From an uncultured Acidiphilium sp. (GTDB taxonomy: Bacteria; Bacillota; Clostridia; Christensenellales; Borkfalkiaceae): a stretch of 22,407 nt of DNA. The DNA is taken from assembly GCA_902495325.1 (NCBI GenBank), contig CABUWK010000040.1, positions 1-22,407 on the forward strand, read 5' to 3'. Numbering within the stretch: position 1 is the stretch's first letter; each line of letters opens with the position of its first letter. The position numbers and the translations under genes were made by a program. The notes beneath the pieces were generated by a model. That model had not been told where the DNA came from, did no database searches, and saw nothing but the letters and a program-made list of their open reading frames with translations. This document shows, piece by piece, positions 14,437 to 19,873 of this stretch.

Positions 14437-16011
14437 TCAGTTCATTTTGTCCTCCAATCTTTTTTTGACCCGATAAAAAGTGGAAGGACATTTGAACCCG
14501 CATTGATACAGGATGTCGAACGTCATCAGATTCAGGGTTTTATCCGACAAAAGTTCCTTAACCCTTTTCAGCCTTTTTAAATTGATATAATCTCTGAAAT
14601 TCATGTTCGTTGCCATGCGGAAGATCTGCGAACAATACCCGACGGAATAGCCGATCCTCTTCGCAACCGTCTTCATCGTAATGGAATCGTCCGTATAATT
14701 TCCGTCGATCCATTCCAGGATCTGCTTGATGATCCCGTCGCTGTTGCGGAACTTAAAAATATCGATTGCCTGCCCGCCGCCCAGACGGGATTCTTCCGCC
14801 GCAAGCGCAATGAAATGACTTTCCATGAAATCGTGGTTGACGTGCTTGTCTCCGGCGGAGGAAATACAGTCGAAAAAATCGTCCAGCATTTTCTGATCCG
14901 GTTTTTTCACCAGCGGATTGCGCACGTCTTCCATCTCTCTGCAATCCCATTCTTCATCCCGTCCGAAAAATCTCTTCAGAACGATAGAATGGCTTGCCGC
15001 GTCGTAAACCAATTCTCCTTTCGAGCCGAAAACACGGATGGTTCTGCCCCCGTGTTTGACAAAAGCCTCCATTTTCATGGTGGCGTTCACTCTGTTTTCA
15101 AAACTCATTATAACCGTCTGATTGTCTACCACGTCGTTGTCGCAGGCGTATACGCATTTCCCGTAAGGTCCGTTTTCAATGGCTGCCGTCAACGTCTCCT
15201 CGCTGATGAATTTTTCTTCGACGAGCGCGTTCATCGGCCACGCCGTACCCGTCAGACGTGCGTAATCGCCTTTCCACATGTCGATATAGATCTTTTTTGC
15301 GCTGTACGGACAATCTTCTTCGCATTTGCACGCGACGCAACGCTCACCCGCTCCCTTCGGGGCGTATTCTTTTTTGAAATGAGCGAGACTGCCGATCGAA
15401 CTGACGGTCTTGCAGCGTGCGCCGATTATGTAAAGGAGAATATCGAAATCGTGGCAGCATTTGGTAAGGATCATCGGCGTGGAATCTTTCACGCGACGCC
15501 AATTGCCGCGCACGTAAGAATGCGCCATATGCCAGAATCCCACGTTTTCCGTATAGTCGACGGAAACGAGTTGTCCGATTTTCCCCTCGTCGATCAACTC
15601 TTTTATTTTGTTGATGGCGGCGGAATACCTGAGGACGTTGGCAAGCATGACGACTTTTCCCGTTTCGCTGGCAAGATGGGAAAGTTCTTTCAATGCGGAA
15701 GGATCGTCGGAAACGGGGGTCTCCAGGAAAAGATGGTACCCGAGTTCCAACGCCCAGCGGGCAAACCGCAAGTGCGTGTTGTCCGGGGTGGCAATGATGA
15801 GAACGTCGCTTCGTTTCTGCTCGAAAAAGACTTCCGCATCGCAAAAAACGTTCGACGGATCCACTTCAAATACCTTTGAAAAATAATCCGCTTTTTCTTT
15901 ATCGGCATCACAGATCGCCACGATCTTACAATCGTGACGTTCGTCGTGAATATATTGTCCGTACGTATTTGCCCCTCGTACGCCGAGTCCTAAAATAGAA
16001 ATCTTCAACAT
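14437..16011 (-). CDS. Gfo/Idh/MocA oxidoreductase domain fused to an AraC-type DNA-binding domain; predicted sensor-regulator
   Basis: 524 residues from the ATG at 16011 (GGGGAAA about 7 nt upstream); an upstream in-frame ATG at 16077 would add 22 residues of poor quality. Residues 1-420 are a full Gfo/Idh/MocA protein: GLGVRG (8-13), His187 in KCCHDFDILL and the cysteine cluster C225-x2-C228-x-C230-x3-C234. The family's catalytic EKP is ETP here (97-99), so the lysine is lost. Residues 427-524 are an AraC-type double helix-turn-helix (VAKRIGYSVGYCSQIFRM, then RLKRVKELL and ILYQCGFKCPSTFYRVKKRL), ending without the usual G-x-T-P-x-x-Y-R tail. It follows the lipoprotein enzyme gene in unit 1, and no terminator separates it from P2. 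Inference: a non-catalytic, nucleotide- or sugar-sensing activator of both units, including its own. Confidence 0.9.
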   Translation of the reverse strand: MLKISILGLGVRGANTYGQYIHDERHDCKIVAICDADKEKADYFSKVFEVDPSNVFCDAEVFFEQKRSDVLIIATPDNTHLRFARWALELGYHLFLETPVSDDPSALKELSHLASETGKVVMLANVLRYSAAINKIKELIDEGKIGQLVSVDYTENVGFWHMAHSYVRGNWRRVKDSTPMILTKCCHDFDILLYIIGARCKTVSSIGSLAHFKKEYAPKGAGERCVACKCEEDCPYSAKKIYIDMWKGDYARLTGTAWPMNALVEEKFISEETLTAAIENGPYGKCVYACDNDVVDNQTVIMSFENRVNATMKMEAFVKHGGRTIRVFGSKGELVYDAASHSIVLKRFFGRDEEWDCREMEDVRNPLVKKPDQKMLDDFFDCISSAGDKHVNHDFMESHFIALAAEESRLGGGQAIDIFKFRNSDGIIKQILEWIDGNYTDDSITMKTVAKRIGYSVGYCSQIFRMATNMNFRDYINLKRLKRVKELLSDKTLNLMTFDILYQCGFKCPSTFYRVKKRLEDKMN

Positions 16012-16040
16012 GAGATCTTTCCCCGGATGGCGAAATGACG

Positions 16041-16072
16041 GAACGGTCCTGCCGATCCGGCAAAAACCGTTC
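16041..16072 (-). other. intergenic stem-loop between the GH99-like and regulator genes
   Basis: A GAACGGT/ACCGTTC outer stem (16041-16047 with 16066-16072) encloses a TGCCG/CGGCA hairpin (16050-16054 with 16058-16062). No T tract follows. It lies in the 99-nt gap before the regulator start and could lower regulator expression relative to the enzyme. Confidence 0.5.
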
Positions 16073-16110
16073 TCCATCCCTTTTGCGTTCTTTTTTATCC
16101 CGTTGCCGTT

Positions 16111-17979
16111 TTACGCCGCGTTGTATCTGTAATTCAGGCGTCCGATCGGCGCGCAATCTCCGTCAATGTAGTAGTTGTCGATATTGCTGCAATCGGAAAT
16201 GCCGTCGGCGACCTTGAAATCCACCGTGAAATTCCCTTTTACCCCAAGCGCGGAAAGAGGGATCCGGACGGCAAAGACGTTGCCCTGCATATAAGAATCT
16301 ACCGTCGACGAAGAAGAAAATTCAAATTTCCCGTTCGACGCAAATTTTTCGAGAGAGGACGTTCCCGCTCCGAAAGGCGCCGCCTTTCTGTTGACGATAA
16401 AACTGTATCCTTCCCATCCGGAACCGTTCTTCCCCTGCACGGAAAGCAGTATATTTAAATTGTTCGTCGCGTTTTCGTCGATCACGATGTCGTCTTTCGT
16501 CGTCACTCTGATATAAAGATACTGCGTATCGTTCATCACTTCCGTCTTTACGATATCGTTCCGGTTGGTGTCGTTGACGTAAGTTTCTTTTCCGTCGGCA
16601 CGTCTGAAATTTCTCGGCATGGCGTCGCCCGCGATATCTAAATACGTCCGGGCACCCGCAAACGCCCCGCTCAATTCGGGCGAACCCTTCGCCCCGGCAT
16701 AGGCGACCGTCGCACCGTTGCTCTTGAATTTCCTCGTATTGAGCATGTTCTGCAGATAGAAATTATCTCCGTAACCGCCTTTCATCATTTCAAGATCTCT
16801 CGAAAACTCCATATTCGCGGTATCGGGGAAACACACTCTCCCGAGATCGTTCGCTTCTTCTTTATAATAGTTCGTGCCAAGCGCTTTAAAAGCAATCCAC
16901 TCGTTCCAGCCCGTCACCATTACCTCGTTCACGTTGTTATAATTCTGAAACGCGGTATCCCATTGACTCTGGAAATTCGTTCCGCGCACGACGTTGTTGG
17001 CAATATTCCTCTCGCTCGTATAACTCCACCCTCTGCCGCGGTTTTCGTCGTACGAAGCATCCGCCGTTTCGGGGTTGATGGATTTGCTGAAACTGTAAGA
17101 ATTGTGTTGGGCGACGGAAACGTTCATAAATCCGTCCATATCGTACACTCTTTGCGGATATTCCCAGTCCATCCAGGACATATCGTTGGGATACGAAGAG
17201 GGAGCCTGGAACGGCCAGACGATATTTCTGAAATGGAAAGCGTTTTTGATTTCATCGGACAGTCTGTCGTACGCCCATTTCATGCCGATCCCGATGAGGG
17301 GCTTTCCGTCCGGACAAGTATACCAGACGTCGTCGTATTTTGAATCTTTATAGAAAAGATTGTAAAACTCCGTAATTCTGCCCACGTCATCCGGCGCGTC
17401 ATTCGCCGCGCCGCTCAGCAACGCGCAAATTTTCGGCGGATTCCATCCTTGCTGCTGGAATTCAACGACTTTGTCCAGCAGCGCGCGGACGTTCTTTTCA
17501 TACAGAGAAATGTTCGTAAGATCAAGAGCGAGATAATCGACTCCGGACATGGTCAGAAGTTCCAAATGGCGCTTGAGCACCCAAGGATCGTCCGACGCGT
17601 AATATCCGTATAACGGCTCTCCCCAATAATGGGGCTCCCCTAACGGAGAGACCGTGTTCGGCTCCGCACTCCAGAGCGATTGCGGATCTCTTGCGCTCAG
17701 TTCGGTGATGTCGTAAATGTTTGAATTGTGTTCCCCGTGCCAGACAAAATAGAACATTCCGACGTTTTTCGTCGCAGACAGAGAGGTTTCGCCGAAACTT
17801 CTGCCCATCGCATCGGTCGCAACCAGACTGTTTAACGTCGCTTCATACAAATTTTTCGACGCCTGTTCGTATTTTCCGTTTTCCTTCTGGCTTTCACCGA
17901 CCTCTCCTCCTCCGGAACAACTGCTGCAAAGCAGAAACAAAAAAGACGAAGCAATACACAATAACTTCTTTTTATTCAT
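16111..17979 (-). CDS. GH99/GH71-like glycoside hydrolase lipoprotein with C-terminal CBM9-like domain
   Basis: 622 residues from the ATG at 17979. The signal is lipoprotein-like (MNKKKLLCIASSFLFLLCSSC, modified Cys21; the -3 residue is an atypical Cys). Residues about 70-400 fit GH71/GH99-like enzymes: NVGMFYFVWHGEHN, HYWGEPLYGYYASDDPWVL, MSGVDYLALDLTN and VTGWNEWIAFKALG, where Glu360 of NEW matches the conserved acid of the GH99 family. Residues about 445-605 resemble CBM9-type domains (NDTQYLYIRV, GWEGYSFIVNR, VRIPLSALGV), ending GDCAPIGRLNYRYNAA. GH99 enzymes are endo-acting on mannose-containing glycans; with GH38 downstream, an alpha-mannoside-rich target is likely but not proven. It is the first gene of unit 1. 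A TTG start at 17997 is a strong alternative. Confidence 0.82.
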   Translation of the reverse strand: MNKKKLLCIASSFLFLLCSSCSGGGEVGESQKENGKYEQASKNLYEATLNSLVATDAMGRSFGETSLSATKNVGMFYFVWHGEHNSNIYDITELSARDPQSLWSAEPNTVSPLGEPHYWGEPLYGYYASDDPWVLKRHLELLTMSGVDYLALDLTNISLYEKNVRALLDKVVEFQQQGWNPPKICALLSGAANDAPDDVGRITEFYNLFYKDSKYDDVWYTCPDGKPLIGIGMKWAYDRLSDEIKNAFHFRNIVWPFQAPSSYPNDMSWMDWEYPQRVYDMDGFMNVSVAQHNSYSFSKSINPETADASYDENRGRGWSYTSERNIANNVVRGTNFQSQWDTAFQNYNNVNEVMVTGWNEWIAFKALGTNYYKEEANDLGRVCFPDTANMEFSRDLEMMKGGYGDNFYLQNMLNTRKFKSNGATVAYAGAKGSPELSGAFAGARTYLDIAGDAMPRNFRRADGKETYVNDTNRNDIVKTEVMNDTQYLYIRVTTKDDIVIDENATNNLNILLSVQGKNGSGWEGYSFIVNRKAAPFGAGTSSLEKFASNGKFEFSSSSTVDSYMQGNVFAVRIPLSALGVKGNFTVDFKVADGISDCSNIDNYYIDGDCAPIGRLNYRYNAA

Positions 17980-17994
17980 AAATTTTTCCCTTCG

Positions 17995-18011
17995 CAACCG
18001 GCAAACCTCCT
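17995..18011 (-). promoter_or_regulatory. strong ribosome binding site pointing to a TTG start
   Basis: A perfect AGGAGG (18011-18006) lies 8 nt before an in-frame TTG (17997), which would add MRREKF before the ATG at 17979. The ATG itself has only AAGGG 8 nt upstream. The true start of the lipoprotein may be 17997. Confidence 0.5.
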
Positions 18012-18111
18012 GAGTTGCCGCATCGCTTTGTTTTCTGAAAATAAAAAGGAAAGCCATCTGTGCACTTTTTGGGGTGCAGTTCAATCTCCTTACCTGTTTA
18101 TTTTCAGTTTG

Positions 18112-18140
18112 ATTATATCATTTTCTCATTGTCATTTCAA
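18112..18140 (-). promoter_or_regulatory. promoter P1 (sigma-A type, extended -10) of unit 1
   Basis: On the minus strand: -35 TTGAAA (18140-18135), a 17-bp spacer, TG one base before the -10, and -10 TATAAT (18117-18112). The start is expected near 18105, giving a leader of about 110-125 nt that contains a small TGCAC/GTGCA hairpin (18061-18078). Confidence 0.8.
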
Positions 18141-18180
18141 TAGCGTTTCGGATATAAACAATTGCAAAACAAAATATTTT
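18137..18180 (-). promoter_or_regulatory. candidate AraC-type operator at P1
   Basis: Plus-strand TCAATAGCGTTTC (18137-18149), TGCAAAA (18163-18169) and ATATTTT (18174-18180) match the P2 region with the same offsets (26 and 37 bp). On the minus strand GCAATT and GCTATT have their GC steps 21 bp apart, the spacing of direct half-sites bound by AraC-type dimers next to a -35 box. Confidence 0.65.
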
Positions 18181-18284
18181 TAAAAAATATACTCGTTTTG
18201 CAAACCCACCCGAAAAAAACGATCCGGAACATTTCCGGGAAACCCGTGAATTTCTACGGTTTTCCACCCACACTGCAACTCTCT

Positions 18285-18422
18285 CGATCCATTAAGGATA
18301 TCTCCGCTCTCCATAATTGGTTCAGATATATTGTAAACAGTTTCAGACATAAATACACGAATGGCTTTACCGAAGGTATGAACAACAATATTAAAGTCCT
18401 AAAACGCATTGCTTACGGCTAA
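18285..18422 (+). pseudogene. ISL3-family transposase, C-terminal fragment
   Basis: The plus frame reads ...LHNWFRYIVNSF then YTNGFTEGMNNNIKVLKRIAYG and stops. This is the hallmark of the ISL3 transposase end (W..I.NSF...NGF.EG.NN.IK..KR.AYG), which normally continues YRNFxRFRxRI. Here it is cut exactly at 18419/18420, where a 66-bp repeat from the DUF4238 gene begins and supplies the TAA. The N-terminal part, including the catalytic core, is absent. It is a remnant at the right flank of the glycan locus and the left border of the next cassette. Confidence 0.7.
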
Positions 18423-18783
18423 ACTTGCAATTTTTATATTGATCTTTTCTTAAATCAGAGCGAAACGACAATAATGAAAGAAAAATCCTTAACGCCTCCA
18501 ATTCTGAACGCGTGATAATAATCTCATTATCTTTTAAAAATTTTTGTCGGATTAAAGTTGCTATTTCTCCTTCAAAAATAGCCAACGAAGACTCAATTGA
18601 TGTCGGTTTGTCTTTATGATTTACTTCATCCCTATACATATCAAAATTCATAAATATACTTCTAGGATTACGTTTTTCCAAAACTTCTTTTTCTATATCC
18701 CAATAAAAAACTTGCCCTTTATTATCAAGGAAATTTTTTAAAATAAATTGCGGAATATAGTGATGTCTTTTTGCTTCTGACAT
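18391..18783 (-). pseudogene. DUF4238 protein, N-terminal part with a foreign C-terminus
   Basis: 130 residues. The opening KRHHYIPQFILKNFLDNKGQ is the DUF4238 signature. The authentic sequence runs to ...LRKDQYKNCKF (121 residues, down to 18421), after which the frame enters the transposase fragment and adds SRKQCVLGL. The missing C-terminal part is encoded at 22341-21680 in the same frame: joining at the 66-bp repeat gives an uninterrupted 1,026-nt gene of 341 residues. The ATG at 18783 has GGGGGA 6 nt upstream and a consensus promoter at 18814-18842. DUF4238 proteins have no established function that I can state. Either a real truncation or one side of a circular or tandem junction. Confidence 0.75.
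18420..18485. repeat. 66-bp perfect direct repeat, copy A
   Basis: Identical over all 66 bases to 22342-22407. It encodes the LSLLSFRSDLRKDQYKNCKF region of the DUF4238 gene. The base before it differs (C here, T in copy B). Copy period is 3,922 bp. Confidence 0.95.
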
Positions 18784-18813
18784 TCTATTCCCCCTACGCT
18801 TTATTGTAATATC

Positions 18814-18842
18814 ATTATAACCCCTTTCTTTAATTTTGTCAA
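18814..18842 (-). promoter_or_regulatory. consensus sigma-A promoter of the DUF4238 gene
   Basis: A perfect -35 TTGACA (18842-18837), a 17-bp spacer and a perfect -10 TATAAT (18819-18814) on the minus strand, 31 bp upstream of the DUF4238 ATG. Such an ideal promoter usually needs a repressor, and repeats of the right kind overlap it. Confidence 0.85.
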
Positions 18843-18858
18843 GGGGTTATTAGGGGTT
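18819..18858. promoter_or_regulatory. AACCCC/GGGGTT operator-like repeats over the promoter
   Basis: An 8-bp inverted repeat AACCCCTT (18819-18826) and AAGGGGTT (18841-18848) spans the spacer and touches both promoter boxes. A further AGGGGTT (18852-18858) repeats the right arm 10 bp upstream. This arrangement suits a repressor binding over the promoter; the regulator is not identified. Confidence 0.55.
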
Positions 18859-18938
18859 ATGTTGTCGAATTATGATAACAAAACACAATTTTCCCGAATA
18901 GCATACAAGCGACTACGAATTTGTAGCCGCTTTTTACG

Positions 18939-19565
18939 TTATTTATCTGACAATTTTACGTCGGCAATATCAAACCAAGTAGCGTTTTTGATAACCGCTT
19001 CCGCATTACCGTCGCTTAATTGAACAAAATTGATTACGTCATCTTTCGGGAACCCGCCATACCAATAACGCCACCCCATATCATTATTCGGAATAATGCC
19101 GAGATCATCGTTTCCGAGCAGTTTATCTGCTATTTGCCCGGCGTGTCCGAGAAGCACCGGGACGCCTTTATCTTTCATTGCGTTATACATACGCACGACT
19201 TCCGTCGTCAAACAATGAGTTCCGCCGGACAGATAAAACCAATAGCCGCCGTCGTCCCAAAACAAATACAAATGAATCATCGTATGCGTATGACCGCAGG
19301 AAATTTCCCACATGTGCGACGGGTTTTCTATCTCCCATTTTTCCTGCGTGCTTAACTTAAACCACTTATCGAAGTCATCTTGCGAGGTTTCGTCAAGCAA
19401 ACTCATTCCACCGTCCCGTTCATCGCCGTAACGCTTAAACATTTCTTTTGGAGTCTTCCCGTCTAAGTCCTTATATCCTGCGGCGGCATAGCAATAAGAA
19501 CATATCTTGTAATACTTTCCGGAAGACATATGTTTATAACGTTCCGATGCCTTTGTCGCAAACAA
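18939..19565 (-). CDS. hypothetical protein with Cys/His motifs, 208 aa, start uncertain
   Basis: I do not recognise the family. Visible motifs are CSYC (C-x2-C, about residues 22-25), CGHTHTMIH (about 90-98), GGTHC (about 114-118) and GHAG (about 140); the Cys/His spacing suggests metal binding. No signal peptide or membrane segment. The only start-like codon is TTG at 19565, but the frame continues upstream to about 19656 with well-formed residues (FSFHLRGGLKEKEIDKLIEH...) and no ATG or GTG before a TAG. The gene is therefore probably 5'-truncated or uses an unusual start. It lies downstream of the ATPase gene, beyond a terminator and a large hairpin. Confidence 0.6.
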   Translation of the reverse strand: MFATKASERYKHMSSGKYYKICSYCYAAAGYKDLDGKTPKEMFKRYGDERDGGMSLLDETSQDDFDKWFKLSTQEKWEIENPSHMWEISCGHTHTMIHLYLFWDDGGYWFYLSGGTHCLTTEVVRMYNAMKDKGVPVLLGHAGQIADKLLGNDDLGIIPNNDMGWRYWYGGFPKDDVINFVQLSDGNAEAVIKNATWFDIADVKLSDK

Positions 19566-19693
19566 GTCATTTCCTTTTTTAATATGTTCTATAAGCTTGT
19601 CTATCTCTTTTTCCTTTAATCCGCCCCTAAGGTGAAACGAAAAGTCTAGGCAAATCGAGACTTTCTAACTCGCCTATTTTTGCCCCAAAAATG

Positions 19694-19714
19694 AAAAAAG
19701 ACCCTTAAAAGGGT
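19694..19714 (-). terminator. rho-independent terminator after the ATPase gene
   Basis: ACCCTT/AAGGGT stem (19701-19714, 2-nt loop) followed on the minus strand by C and six T residues (19699-19694). It would end the DUF4238-ATPase transcript about 160 nt after the ATPase stop. Confidence 0.6.
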
Positions 19715-19721
19715 AAAAAAT

Positions 19722-19763
19722 AAGGTCAAATTGTCTATTTTTGACCTAGACAAATTTGACCTT
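19722..19763. repeat. large imperfect inverted repeat
   Basis: Arms AAGGTCAAATTGTCTA (19722-19737) and its complement with one inserted A (19747-19763) flank a 9-nt centre that repeats GACC. No T tract follows on either strand. It may be a structured RNA element or the end of a lost mobile element. Confidence 0.6.
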
Positions 19764-19873
19764 ATAGGTGTCTGCGTTGCCCAAAAAAACTGATTTTATC
19801 AGCCGTTTTGAGTTTTCATTTCTCTGTTTTCTCGCTTTTTCCGTTCCGTTTTCGAACCACGCACTTCGCGATT

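Larger units (their letters stand above)
19566..19873. other. structured intergenic stretch after the ATPase gene
   Basis: It holds a terminator (19694-19714), a large imperfect hairpin (19722-19763), an AAAGTCT/AGACTTT hairpin (19641-19664) and the start-less upstream extension of the Cys/His protein. No separate gene is seen. Confidence 0.55.

Noticed and set aside
14815..15879. 354-residue plus-strand open frame opposite the fused regulator
   Set aside because: Composition (His, Phe, Val, Arg runs) is typical of antisense reading of a conserved gene, and the minus strand encodes clear family motifs.
12996..16011. Tandem recent duplication of the two oxidoreductases
   Set aside because: The proteins are similar, but their DNA has diverged throughout and only one has the HTH domain, so the duplication is old or the two were acquired separately.
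16012..16077. Upstream in-frame ATG for the fused regulator
   Set aside because: It adds a non-conserved 22-residue leader across an intergenic hairpin; the ATG at 16011 starts directly at the Rossmann strand, as in the paralogue, and has a better ribosome binding site.
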